DNA of 64,000 bases from Jiangella endophytica. Its GTDB lineage: Bacteria; Actinomycetota; Actinomycetes; Jiangellales; Jiangellaceae. Positions 1 through 8,749 of the stretch are shown here, in pieces; within the stretch, counting starts at the first letter, position 1, and each line of letters starts with the position of its first letter. The notes below the pieces were generated by a model. The model was given only the letters and a program-made list of their open reading frames with translations. It did not search any database and was not told the origin of the DNA. Made by a program: the position numbers and the translations under genes. The stretch spans positions 458,085 through 522,084 of the forward strand of contig NZ_QVAI01000004.1 of assembly GCF_003427025.1 (NCBI RefSeq). The letters are read 5' to 3'.

Positions 1-450
1 GCGCTGTTCTGGGGCCTGATCGCCTCCATGTGGATCGGCAACCTGCTGCTGGTGATGCTGAACCTGCCGCTGATCGGCCTCTGGGTGCGCATGCTGCAGA
101 TCCCCTACCAGTGGCTGTTCCCCGCGATCGTGGTCTTCGCCGCCATCGGCACCTTCTCGCTCGATCTCAACGCGTTCGACGTCTACGCGGTCGCGGTGTT
201 CGGCGTGCTCGGCTACGTGCTGATCAAGTGCGGGTGCGAGCCGGCGCCGCTGCTGCTGGGTTTCGTGCTCGGGCCGCTGCTGGAGGAACACCTGCGCCGG
301 GCGCTGATCATCTCGCGTGGCGACGCGACGGTGTTCCTCACCCGCCCGATCTCGGCCACCCTGCTCGCGCTGGCCGTGGTCGCCCTCGTGGTGGCCGTGC
401 TCCCGACGATCCGCCGTAAGCGCGAGGAGGTCTTCGTCGAGGACGACTGA
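1..450 (+). CDS. Tripartite tricarboxylate transporter TctA-type permease, C-terminal part (5' truncated)
   Basis: The frame is open from the first base, so the N-terminus lies outside the window. About 149 residues remain. They contain several hydrophobic segments and the TctA-family C-terminal pattern: EPAPLLLGFVLGPLLEEHLR, then RALIISRGD and a TRPIS motif before a last membrane helix and a basic/acidic tail. TctA is the large membrane subunit of TTT transporters, which import tricarboxylates and other organic acids with a periplasmic TctC-type binding protein and the small subunit TctB. Those partners would be expected upstream, outside the window. The family call is strong; the substrate cannot be told from this piece. 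Confidence 0.88.
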   Translation, partial: ALFWGLIASMWIGNLLLVMLNLPLIGLWVRMLQIPYQWLFPAIVVFAAIGTFSLDLNAFDVYAVAVFGVLGYVLIKCGCEPAPLLLGFVLGPLLEEHLRRALIISRGDATVFLTRPISATLLALAVVALVVAVLPTIRRKREEVFVEDD

Positions 451-487
451 TGCCTTCGCGCCCCGGCCGCGCCGGTACCCTCGACCT

Positions 488-3373
488 GTGCCCGAGCCGG
501 TGATCCTCATCCGACTGCTGGGTCCGTTCGAGCTGCTCCGCGGCGAAGAGCCCGTCGCCCTGGCCCGGCGCCCCGCCGTGCTGCTGGCCGCGCTCGCGCT
601 CCGGCTGGGCGCGCCGGTCTCCTACGACGCCGCCACGGAGCTGCTGTGGTCGCCGGACGAGCTGCCGGCCAGCCCGCGGCGGGCCATCCAGACGTACGCC
701 TCGCGGGTGCGCGACGTGCTGGGGCGCGACGCCGTCGTCGCGTACGGCGACGGCCTGCGGCTGGACCTCGACCCGGACCGGATCGACCTGCACCGCTTCC
801 GCCGCCTCGCCGGCTCCGACGCCGGGTCGGCCCGCGACGAGCTCGCCCGGCTGACCGAGGCGCTCGGCCTCTGGACCGGCGACCCGCTGTCCGGCCTGGC
901 CGGCGAGCAGCTGGCCGAGACCGAAGGGGCCGCGCTGCTGGAGGAGCTGCTCGGGGTCGCCGAGCGGCACAACGAGCTGCGGCTGCGGCTCGCCGACGTC
1001 GACGACCTGTTCGTGGCGTCCCTGCGGCGCCTCGTCACGGACCATCCGTGGCGGGAACGCAGCTGGTGCCACCTCATGCTCGCGCTCTACCGCAGCGGCC
1101 AGCAGGGCGAGGCGCTGGCCACGTTCGCCCGCCTGGTCACCGTGCTGCGCGACGACCTCGGCATCGACCCGGGCGCCGAGGCGACGCAGCTGCACCAGCG
1201 GATGCTGGCCGGCGACCCGGGACTGCTCGAACCGGCCCGCCCGGCGCCCGATCCCGCGCCCGAGCGGCCCGCCCAGCTGCCCGCCGGTTCCCCGGCCTTC
1301 GTCGGGCGGCGGCGGGAGCTGTCCGCGCTGGCCGCACTGCTGGACCAGCCGGCCGACCGGGTCCGCGTCGCCATCGTGTCGGGGCCGGCCGGGATCGGCA
1401 AGACGACGACGATCGTCGAAGCCGCGCACCAGGCTCGGGCCCGGTTCCCCGACGGGCAGCTGTTCGCCGAGGGCACCAGCCGCGGCGCCGCGGTGCCCTC
1501 GCCCGACATACTTGGGACGTTCCTGCGCGACCTCGGAGTCGCGGCCGACGACGTCCCGCACTCGCCGACCGGCCGCGCGACGCTGTTCCGCACCATCTGC
1601 GCGCGGCGCCGGCTGCTGATCGTCATCGACGACGCCCACTCGGCCGGGCAGATCGCCGCGCTGCTTCCCGGCGCCGGCGAGTGCGCCGTCCTGGTGACCA
1701 GCCGGCGCCGGCTGGACCTTCCGTCGAACCTGTCCCTCGATCTCGACCTCATCTCGGTCACGGAGTCGCACCAGTTGCTGGCCAGGCTCGTCGGCGCCGA
1801 CCGGCTGGCCGCCGAGCCCGAGGCCGCCGCCGGGATCGTCGAGGCGTGCGCAGGCTCGCCGCTGGCGTTGCTGATCGTCGGCGGCCGGCTCGCCACTCGC
1901 CCGGCGTGGCCGCTGGCGTACCTCCGCGACCGGCTCACCGGGCCCGGCCGGCTGGCAGAGCTGCGCCTCGGCGACCGGTCGGTTCGGGCCGCCCTCGACG
2001 CCACGACCAGCACGCTGGAGCCGTCCGACGCGGCCCGATTCCGCGCCCTGGGTGCGCTCCCGGCCGGCCTCGTCGACGTCGAGTCCGCCACCGCGCTGTG
2101 GGAGACCGGCCGCGCCGACGCCCGTGACGTCCTCGAGCGCCTCTGCGACGTCCGGCTGCTGGAACCGGCGGCACCCGAGTGCTACACCTGGCACGACCTC
2201 ATCGGCGAGTACCTCCACGACCGGCCCGGGCCCGCGGACCACGCCGGCCGGCGGCGGATGCTGCGCCAGGCGATCGCCTCGATCACCAACGCCCGCGACC
2301 GGTTGCGGCCCCGCGACCGCCCGCACCAGCCGGTGGTCGCCGCCATCGCCGCCGAGGGCGCCGGCATCGCCTTCGCGCGGCGCGACGACGTCCACGCATG
2401 GGTGCATCCCCGCATGCCGCTGTTCGCCGGGCTGAACCGCGACGGCCTGATGTCTCCCGACGAGGACCAGGCGGTCGAGGCCGCCGCGTTGGCGCCCAAC
2501 CTCGACGTCGTCCTCATCGAATGCTGCGGGGCGCGGGACGACGCCGAGGAACTGCTCCGCGCCGTCACCGCCGCGCCGCTACCGCCGGCCGCCTCGCACT
2601 TCGTCGCCGCGTCGTGGCAGAACCTCGCCACCATCCACTCCGATCAGGGCCGGTTCGCCGAGGCCCGGGCGGCCGCCGAGCGGGCGATCCTGCTCTGGCG
2701 GCGGCTCGGAGATCGCTTCGGCGAGGCGGCCATGCTGAACAACCTCGCCGTCCTGAACGACCGGATGGGCGACCACGCGACCGCCGTCGAGATGAGCCGC
2801 CGCTGCGTCGCGGCCGCCGAGGCGCAGCCGGTGGCCCTGCGGATCCGCTGCCAGCTCACCTACGCCCAGCTCCTCGCCCGGCACGGCGATCCCGACGCGG
2901 CGCGGGCGGCGCTGGCGGCGGCCCGGGAGCTGTACGTGCCGGAACCGGGCTCCTTCGACGCGCACGAGCTCCGTCTGGCCGAGACCTACGTACAGCTCGC
3001 GGACGGACGGCCGGCCGACGCCATCGAGGCGGCCGAGCAGGCGATCGCGGCGGCCCGGGAGATGCGCTCCGACCGGCTCGTCGCGCACTCCACCATCCTG
3101 CTCGCCCGGGCGCGGCGGCGGGCCGGACAGGACAGCCTCGAGACCGCCGCCGAAGCGCTCCGGCTCCTGGTCGGCCAGGGCGCGCCCGACGTCCAGGCGA
3201 CCTGCGAGGCACTCGCCGAGCTGGCGCACGCGCACCGGGCCGGCGGCGAGCTGTTCAGCTCCGACGCCTGCGTCGCCGAGGCGACCCGGCTCGTCGACCT
3301 CGCCGGGCTGCGCGGCACCCTCTGGGCCGACGCGGTGCTCGCCCCGTTCGGCCCGGTCCAGTCCATCCGCTGA
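488..3373 (+). CDS. SARP/AfsR-type transcriptional regulator (BTAD, NB-ARC ATPase, TPR)
   Basis: This 961-residue protein starts at a GTG at 488; the open frame extends upstream but overlaps the transporter gene. Residues 1-95 form an OmpR-like winged-helix DNA-binding domain (starts LIRLLGPFELL) and residues 100-245 the bacterial transcriptional activation domain with the typical LWTGDPL and YRSGQQGEAL patterns. An NB-ARC/STAND ATPase follows, with Walker A GPAGIGKTT near residue 298 and an LLIVIDDAH Walker B. The C-terminal third is TPR-like helical repeats. Such proteins activate secondary metabolism or other specialised loci in actinomycetes. No biosynthetic cluster is adjacent, so the target is unknown. 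It converges on the metallophosphoesterase gene. Confidence 0.9.
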   Translation: MPEPVILIRLLGPFELLRGEEPVALARRPAVLLAALALRLGAPVSYDAATELLWSPDELPASPRRAIQTYASRVRDVLGRDAVVAYGDGLRLDLDPDRIDLHRFRRLAGSDAGSARDELARLTEALGLWTGDPLSGLAGEQLAETEGAALLEELLGVAERHNELRLRLADVDDLFVASLRRLVTDHPWRERSWCHLMLALYRSGQQGEALATFARLVTVLRDDLGIDPGAEATQLHQRMLAGDPGLLEPARPAPDPAPERPAQLPAGSPAFVGRRRELSALAALLDQPADRVRVAIVSGPAGIGKTTTIVEAAHQARARFPDGQLFAEGTSRGAAVPSPDILGTFLRDLGVAADDVPHSPTGRATLFRTICARRRLLIVIDDAHSAGQIAALLPGAGECAVLVTSRRRLDLPSNLSLDLDLISVTESHQLLARLVGADRLAAEPEAAAGIVEACAGSPLALLIVGGRLATRPAWPLAYLRDRLTGPGRLAELRLGDRSVRAALDATTSTLEPSDAARFRALGALPAGLVDVESATALWETGRADARDVLERLCDVRLLEPAAPECYTWHDLIGEYLHDRPGPADHAGRRRMLRQAIASITNARDRLRPRDRPHQPVVAAIAAEGAGIAFARRDDVHAWVHPRMPLFAGLNRDGLMSPDEDQAVEAAALAPNLDVVLIECCGARDDAEELLRAVTAAPLPPAASHFVAASWQNLATIHSDQGRFAEARAAAERAILLWRRLGDRFGEAAMLNNLAVLNDRMGDHATAVEMSRRCVAAAEAQPVALRIRCQLTYAQLLARHGDPDAARAALAAARELYVPEPGSFDAHELRLAETYVQLADGRPADAIEAAEQAIAAAREMRSDRLVAHSTILLARARRRAGQDSLETAAEALRLLVGQGAPDVQATCEALAELAHAHRAGGELFSSDACVAEATRLVDLAGLRGTLWADAVLAPFGPVQSIR

Positions 3374-3387
3374 CCCACCCACGCCAA

Positions 3388-3462
3388 AGTTGATCTTGGA
3401 GTTGACCGTGGGTGTCATCGGGCAGATCGCCCGCCCATTCCCCGGCTACTCCAAGATCAACT
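3388..3462. repeat. Long inverted repeat between convergent genes
   Basis: Two perfect 15-bp arms, AGTTGATCTTGGAGT (3388-3402) and its reverse complement (3448-3462), are separated by 45 bp that contain a smaller CGGGC/GCCCG hairpin. The element fills the 101-bp gap between two converging genes. It could serve as a bidirectional terminator, although there is no T-run, or be a small dispersed palindromic repeat. Confidence 0.75.
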
Positions 3463-3474
3463 CGACGGCCCGAC

Positions 3475-6400
3475 CTACTCCCGCGACTCGAACGGCGCGA
3501 AGTACGGGTACAGCGGCGCGTCCGGCCCCCACGCCCCCGGCCGGCCGCGGGTGTCCGCCGTCGTGAAGACGGCCGGGGTGGAGGCGGTGACGCCGCCACC
3601 CGCGCTGTGCGCGGTGACGATCCACGCGAAGGTGCTGCCCGGCGCCAGGCCCGCCCAGTCGACCGAGGCGACCGACCCCGACGGCACCGTCACCGACCCG
3701 ATCGGCTCCGACGGCGAGTAGAGCGCGATCGCGTCGGTCTGGAAGGTCGTGGTGCGGGTCTGCAGGTCGACCGGCAGCACCATGTTGTCCTCGGTGCCGT
3801 TGTACCGGCCGTCCTGGTCGAACTCGGTCGCCCCGAAGTTCGCCAGCAGCGGCGAGTAGGTGTCGACGATCATCTCCGACCGCTCGACGTCGAACTGCAG
3901 CAGCCGGAAGAAGCTGGCGCCGAACTGCAGCTGGTCGTCCGGCTGGTAGCCACCGATCTCGGTGAGCCCGAGCCGGTCCGCGGACACCGTGTAGAACTGG
4001 TAGTCCGCCAGCAGCTCCACCACGCCGTGCCCGATCTCGCCCACCGGGGGCCGGACGTTCGTCCCTACGCCGTGCCGGTGGCCGGCCAGCACCAGGAACA
4101 CGTTCGGGTTGGGGGCCACGACCCGGTTGTAGAGCACCGCGCCGTCGGGCGCGGCGATCGCGGCGTCGCGGCCGTCGGGCAGCGTCGAGGGCATCACGTA
4201 GTCGTGCGTGAGCAGGATGCCGTTGCGGTCCGGGAACCGCTGGAAGACCGAGTTGGCCCAGTCGACCTCCTCCTTGGTGACGCCGAACGAGAGGCCGACG
4301 ACGACGAAGTCCAGGCCGCCGGCCGAGAACAGGTCGTAGTGGTTCTGGTTGTCGCCCTCGCGCCACGGGCCGCCGTACTCCGCCTGCTCCCACTGGTCGT
4401 CGGCGGCGGCGTAGCGGTCCGGGCCGAAGTACTGGTTGTACAGCGCCTCGGGTCCGGTCTCGCGGCCGCCCTGGTTGTCGTGGTTGCCGGCGACGACGCC
4501 GTTCGGGATGCCCGCGCCGTCGAGCACGCCCTGCTGCTCCGAGGAGAACTCGAACTCGCCGATGACCTGCTGGCGCATCGGCTCGTCCAGCGGCGGCCGG
4601 GTGTTGTTCTCGATGATGTCGCCGGTGTGCGCCGCGTAGGCGACCTTGCGCTCCTCGGCGTTCTCGACGACCCAGTCGACGATGCCCCGGTAGGCCGAGG
4701 CCCAGACGGCCCGCTCCTCCGCGGTCTCCTGCTCCACCGCACCCTCGGACAGGTACTGGGTGTCGGTGAAGTGGACGATGGAGAAGTCGTAGCTGTCCGG
4801 GTCGGCGAAGCCGTTCGGGTCGCCGTCCACGATGTCGTCGGCGAACGGGTCCTCGCCGGTGACGAGGACGTTGACGCGGTTGCGGTCGACGTACGTCGCC
4901 TCGATCGTCGCGGACAGCGCGGTGTTGCCCTCGGCGGCGCCCCGAGCACTGGTCAGCGCGTCCCACGCCTGCGTCTCGGCGTTCCAGGCGTGCAGCGTGA
5001 CCAGCCGCTCCGGGTCGACGACGCCCTCCCAGCGCACGAACGGCGCGTCGACGTTCTTCCGTACGCGGATGTCGAAGCGCTGGTAGCTGATGTCGCGGCT
5101 GGCCGGCGCGGCGACCGTGCGGCCGTCCAGCGGGGCGAGGTCCTTCGTCTGGACCGGCCGCTCCCCCGGCACCCGCGGCGTCGTCGGCATGGTGTCCGTG
5201 CTCCCCTGCCAGGCGGTGTTCGCGGTGGCCACCTCGGCCTGCGCGAACGACGTCGTCACATCGCCGCCACCGGGCGTGGCGACCCGCGCCGACAGCGTGA
5301 CGGACTCGCCGACGCCGATGCTGCCCGACGCCGGGCTCGTCTCGGCGGGGACGTCCGGGATGCCGGCGCTGGTGAAGACGATCTCGCGGACCGCCGTGTT
5401 GCCGAGCACGTCGGTGCCGGTGACGGCCAGCGTGTGCTCGCCCGGCGCCAGGCCGGGTCCGATCGGCGCGCCGAGCGCGACCGCCGTGCCGTCCAGCACG
5501 ACCTCCGGGCCGGTCTGCACTCCCGAGGCGTCCTCGAGCTGGACGTCCAGCACCACCGCCGACGTGATCGTCCCGCCCTCGGCCGGCGTGCTCACCGTCA
5601 CCTCGGGCGCGGTGTTGTCGGTGACGAGCTGCCGGGTGGCGACCTCGCCGGTGGTGGACGACGCGGCGATGGTGTGCGCGCCGTCCGGCAGCGCGGTGGT
5701 GTCGACGTCGGCGCGCAGGCCGCGGGCCGGCGCGTCGACGAGGAAGTGCAGGTCGACCTCGCGCAGCGGGTTCACGGTGGAGCCGCAGTCTCCGTCGCCC
5801 ATCCCGTAGCTGGGCAGGGCGTGGTGCTGCGTGGCCGTGCCCTCCGCGGGCGTGAGTGTCACGTTGCTGACGGCGAAGTCGTCGCGGTTGTTGCCGCAGC
5901 CGGTGGCGAACGTGCCGGTGACGAGGTCGATGGTGTTCCAGCCCGGCTGCAGCCACTCGTTCGGGATGGTGACGTCGACGCGCTGGCTGACGTAGTCGCC
6001 GCCCAGCTCGACCTTCATGCCGTTGACCAGCAGATGGTTGCGGTAGCGCGCCTCGATCGAGTTGCTGCCCACGTCGAAGCTGACGCTGGCCAGGCCCGAC
6101 CCGAGGGTCTCGCGGGCCGCCGCCGCGGGCGCGTCCACGACGTAGCGCAGCTCGACCTCGCGCAGGGCCGTCGTGCTGCTGCCGCATGTCCCGTCGCCCA
6201 TCACGTACGACGGCTCGATGCCCTGACCCGCCGCGGTGCCGTCGGGGACGACCAGCTCGAGGTTCGCGACGGCGAAGTCGTCGCGGTTGACGCCGCAGGT
6301 CGACTGGACACCGCCGGTGACGAAGGTGATGACGTTCTCGCCGGGGACGAGGAACTGGTTCGGGATCGCGATGTCGACCCGCTGGCTGACGTAGTCGCCC

Positions 6401-7446
6401 CCCAGCTCGATCCGCTTGCCGTTGACCAGGAGGTGGTTGTGGTAGCGCGCCTCGATCGAGTTGCTGCCGACGTCGAAGCTGAACGTCGACACGCCCGTGC
6501 CCAGCGTCGGCCGGGTGACCGGCTCGGCGCCGTCGACGGTGAGCGCCGGCACCGCGCCGGACGTTCCGGCCGGGAACGACGCGAACACCGGCTGCGTGCC
6601 GGCGGTGAGGGTGCCGTCGGCCGGCGCGACGTGAGGGGCGCCGGTCGGGGCGTTGTTCACCGTGACGGCGTGCGTAGTGGCGGCGCCGGAGGTGGTCCGG
6701 GCGACGATCTCGTGCGGCCCGTTCGCCAGCGTCGTCGTGTCGACCTCGGCGGTGAGGCCGGTCGTGCGCTGCGGGTCGCCGTCGACGACGAACGTCAGCT
6801 CGGCGTTGAGTAGCAGCGACGTGTTCGAGCCGCAGTTGCCGTCGCCGAAGGCGTAGCTGAACTCGTTGGCGTCGCCGTCCGCGGCCCCGCCGATCAGGTC
6901 GAGGCTGAAGTCGGAGAGCACGAAGTCGTCGTGGTTCACGCCGCAGCTCGTGGTGATGGTGCCCGCGACCACCTCGACGGTGTTCTGCCCGGGCACGAGG
7001 TGCTCGTTCGGGATCTCCAGGCTGACCCGCTCGTTGACGGCGTCGCCGAGCTCGATCCGGTGCGTGTCGTTGACCAGGACGTAGTTGCGGTAGCGGGCCT
7101 CGGTCGAGTTGCTGCCGACCTCGAAGCTCAGCGTCGACACGCCGACCGTCGGGGTGGCCTGGACCGGGGCGCCGTCGATGGTGAGCGCGGTGACGTCGTC
7201 GTCGGCCGCGACCGGCTCGGACGCGACGGTGACGGTGCCCTCCAGGTATGCGCCGTCCTCCGGGGTCAGCGTCGGCGGCTGCGCCGCCACGTCCCGGTTC
7301 CGCTCGGCGGCCCCGGCCGCGGCGTCCGATGCGGCCGTCACCGCGTACGAGGCCGGCCAGGTGACACCGACGAGGACGGCGGCCAGCGCGGCCGCGGCCA
7401 GGCCGGCCCGTCTCTTGCGTCGTCCGGGACGTGGGGGCAGCGTCAT
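3475..7446 (-). CDS. Secreted multidomain metallophosphoesterase with three internal repeats
   Basis: This 1323-residue protein begins with a basic stretch and a hydrophobic segment (about residues 13-35), read as a Sec signal. Three homologous modules follow at about 103-225, 317-441 and 451-573. Each has VGSNS-EARYRN, a YVSQRV-type strand, IPN, CG-N-DDF and GDG-CGS, so conserved Cys pairs suggest disulfides. Ig-like linker domains run to about 880. A calcineurin-like phosphoesterase domain occupies about 887-1210, with FTDTQ, TGDII, AGNHDN, LTHDY and AGHRHG metal-ligand motifs. The enzyme would hydrolyse a phosphoester or nucleotide outside the cell; the substrate is unknown. The repeats may bind carbohydrate (inference). 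It is monocistronic and the ribosome site is weak. Confidence 0.85.
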   Translation of the reverse strand: MTLPPRPGRRKRRAGLAAAALAAVLVGVTWPASYAVTAASDAAAGAAERNRDVAAQPPTLTPEDGAYLEGTVTVASEPVAADDDVTALTIDGAPVQATPTVGVSTLSFEVGSNSTEARYRNYVLVNDTHRIELGDAVNERVSLEIPNEHLVPGQNTVEVVAGTITTSCGVNHDDFVLSDFSLDLIGGAADGDANEFSYAFGDGNCGSNTSLLLNAELTFVVDGDPQRTTGLTAEVDTTTLANGPHEIVARTTSGAATTHAVTVNNAPTGAPHVAPADGTLTAGTQPVFASFPAGTSGAVPALTVDGAEPVTRPTLGTGVSTFSFDVGSNSIEARYHNHLLVNGKRIELGGDYVSQRVDIAIPNQFLVPGENVITFVTGGVQSTCGVNRDDFAVANLELVVPDGTAAGQGIEPSYVMGDGTCGSSTTALREVELRYVVDAPAAAARETLGSGLASVSFDVGSNSIEARYRNHLLVNGMKVELGGDYVSQRVDVTIPNEWLQPGWNTIDLVTGTFATGCGNNRDDFAVSNVTLTPAEGTATQHHALPSYGMGDGDCGSTVNPLREVDLHFLVDAPARGLRADVDTTALPDGAHTIAASSTTGEVATRQLVTDNTAPEVTVSTPAEGGTITSAVVLDVQLEDASGVQTGPEVVLDGTAVALGAPIGPGLAPGEHTLAVTGTDVLGNTAVREIVFTSAGIPDVPAETSPASGSIGVGESVTLSARVATPGGGDVTTSFAQAEVATANTAWQGSTDTMPTTPRVPGERPVQTKDLAPLDGRTVAAPASRDISYQRFDIRVRKNVDAPFVRWEGVVDPERLVTLHAWNAETQAWDALTSARGAAEGNTALSATIEATYVDRNRVNVLVTGEDPFADDIVDGDPNGFADPDSYDFSIVHFTDTQYLSEGAVEQETAEERAVWASAYRGIVDWVVENAEERKVAYAAHTGDIIENNTRPPLDEPMRQQVIGEFEFSSEQQGVLDGAGIPNGVVAGNHDNQGGRETGPEALYNQYFGPDRYAAADDQWEQAEYGGPWREGDNQNHYDLFSAGGLDFVVVGLSFGVTKEEVDWANSVFQRFPDRNGILLTHDYVMPSTLPDGRDAAIAAPDGAVLYNRVVAPNPNVFLVLAGHRHGVGTNVRPPVGEIGHGVVELLADYQFYTVSADRLGLTEIGGYQPDDQLQFGASFFRLLQFDVERSEMIVDTYSPLLANFGATEFDQDGRYNGTEDNMVLPVDLQTRTTTFQTDAIALYSPSEPIGSVTVPSGSVASVDWAGLAPGSTFAWIVTAHSAGGGVTASTPAVFTTADTRGRPGAWGPDAPLYPYFAPFESRE

Positions 7447-7598
7447 CGGCGGGGCCTGTCTCTCGGGGGCCGGTGTGGGGCGGAGCGCCCTGAATCGTCC
7501 CGATCACCGGGAACCGCCGCCGATCCGCTCGACGACACCACGGTGACCGTTGCGTGAACCCTTTGGCCGCGGCCGGTGCATCTGGAAAGCTGTGCGCC

Positions 7599-7889
7599 AT
7601 GGATGGGGACCCCGAGACCAAGCCCCGTCCCCGCGGCCTCGGCGGGCCGGCGCTGTTCACCGGCGTGCTCGCCCTGGTCTTCGCGTTCGTGCCGTTCGTC
7701 GGCGAGTTCGTCGCCGCGCCCGCGGCCGTCGTGGCCATCGTCCTCGGCCTGATCGGGTTCGACCGCGCCGAGAAGGGCCTGGCCGACGACGGCGCCCGCG
7801 CGCTCACCGGCGGGGTGCTCGGGCTGGTGGCCGGCCTCGTCGTGCTGTTCGTCTTCCTCGCCACCATGGGCCCGCCCGACGCTCATTGA
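7599..7889 (+). CDS. Small DUF4190-like membrane protein
   Basis: This 96-residue protein has a short polar N-terminus (MDGDPETKPRPRG), two hydrophobic helices (about 14-45 and 67-90) and a DRAEKGLADDGAR loop between them. That is the layout of DUF4190-like actinobacterial membrane proteins with no known activity. The ATG at 7599 is chosen because it gives a normal polar head; an in-frame start 15 codons upstream is possible. It is divergent from the metallophosphoesterase gene across a 152-bp gap in which no clear promoter was seen. Confidence 0.7.
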   Translation: MDGDPETKPRPRGLGGPALFTGVLALVFAFVPFVGEFVAAPAAVVAIVLGLIGFDRAEKGLADDGARALTGGVLGLVAGLVVLFVFLATMGPPDAH

Positions 7890-7975
7890 TCATGGAGAAC
7901 CGCGGGTTCCGGCCGCCCGGGATCCGCACTTCCCCCTGATCAACTGGCGACGGGGCGGAGACAAAGGGTGATGAG

Positions 7976-7994
7976 TTAGGTTAGCCTTTCCTCA
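7976..7994. promoter_or_regulatory. DtxR/IdeR iron box upstream of the DUF2470 gene
   Basis: TTAGGTTAGCCTTTCCTCA matches the 19-bp iron-box consensus TTAGGTTAGGCTAACCTAA at 15 positions and lies 20 bp before the start at 8015. The DtxR/IdeR-Fe(II) complex would repress the gene in iron-replete cells. Two more boxes in the next 6.5 kb support this reading. Confidence 0.85.
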
Positions 7995-8014
7995 TCGTCA
8001 GCCCGGAGGTGGAC

Positions 8015-8749
8015 ATGAGCTGCCCGTCGCCGGCCGAGCGGGCCCGCACGCTGCTGCGCGGCCGGCTGCCCGGCCTGCTGTTCCTCGACGACGTCGCGGT
8101 GCCGCTGCCGGTGCGGCACGGCACCGACCACGTCGGCCAGCCGCTGCTGCTGGTCCCGGCGGCCGGCGGGCTCCGGGAGGCGCTGCGCTCACGCGGCCCC
8201 GTCGGGCCCGGCGGCGTGCTCCGCGTCGACGACGTGCCGCCGACGGCCGACGCGCCCAGCCTCGGCCAGGCCCGGGCCAGCGGCCGGCTGCACCCGGTCG
8301 CCGACGACGCCGGCCTCGCGGCGGCGCTGGAGTTCGCCGAGGCCAACCCGCTGCCCAGCCTGCTCGGCGTCGGCACCGAGGCCGTCCTCTACCGGCTGCA
8401 CCTGACCGGCGTCCACCTGGTCACCGAGCAGGGCGGCGGCCCGCTGAACCCGGCCGAGTACGCCGCCGCCGAGCCGGACCCGCTGCACGAGGCCGAGCGC
8501 GACCTGCTGCTCGACCTCGCCGACCACCACCGCGACGAGCTGGAACCGTGGTTCCGCGCCGCCCTGGCGTCGGCGGGCATCGACGCCGACCATCCGCGGG
8601 CGGTCCGGCTGGACCGCTACGGCTTCACCGCCGACACCGGCCGCCCGCGACGTCGCTGGGTGCGGCTGGACTTCACCCAGCCGCTCGACACCGTCGAGCA
8701 ACTGGCCGAGCTGCTGCACCCGGTGCTGTTCCACCCGCACGTCAGCTGA
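8015..8749 (+). CDS. DUF2470-domain protein, iron-regulated
   Basis: This 244-residue soluble protein has a C-terminal half that fits the DUF2470 pattern: a DPLHEAERDLLLDLADHH helix, then AVRLDRYGFTADT and WVRLDFTQPL. DUF2470 is found in HugZ-like haem-utilisation proteins with a split-barrel FMN-binding-like fold. The N-terminal half (LFLDDVAVPLPV..., QPLLLVP) is consistent with a degenerate split barrel. The ATG at 8015 sits 5 bp after GGAGG; an in-frame GTG at 8009 would remove that site. An iron box lies just upstream. The 3' end overlaps the convergent ABC gene by 8 bp. A role in iron or haem handling is inferred from context; no catalytic residues are identifiable. Confidence 0.7.
   Translation: MSCPSPAERARTLLRGRLPGLLFLDDVAVPLPVRHGTDHVGQPLLLVPAAGGLREALRSRGPVGPGGVLRVDDVPPTADAPSLGQARASGRLHPVADDAGLAAALEFAEANPLPSLLGVGTEAVLYRLHLTGVHLVTEQGGGPLNPAEYAAAEPDPLHEAERDLLLDLADHHRDELEPWFRAALASAGIDADHPRAVRLDRYGFTADTGRPRRRWVRLDFTQPLDTVEQLAELLHPVLFHPHVS

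Noticed and set aside
338..2407. Long minus-strand frame opposite the SARP gene.
   Set aside because: No domains and a composition typical of antisense GC-rich shadows; the plus frame has full SARP/NB-ARC/TPR features.
3412..6813. A 1133-codon plus-strand frame opposite the metallophosphoesterase gene, and a 1473-codon minus-strand frame in another register.
   Set aside because: Both are Arg/Gly/Asp-rich shadows of a high-GC gene. The minus frame ending at 3475 has signal peptide, repeats and phosphoesterase motifs and the others have none.
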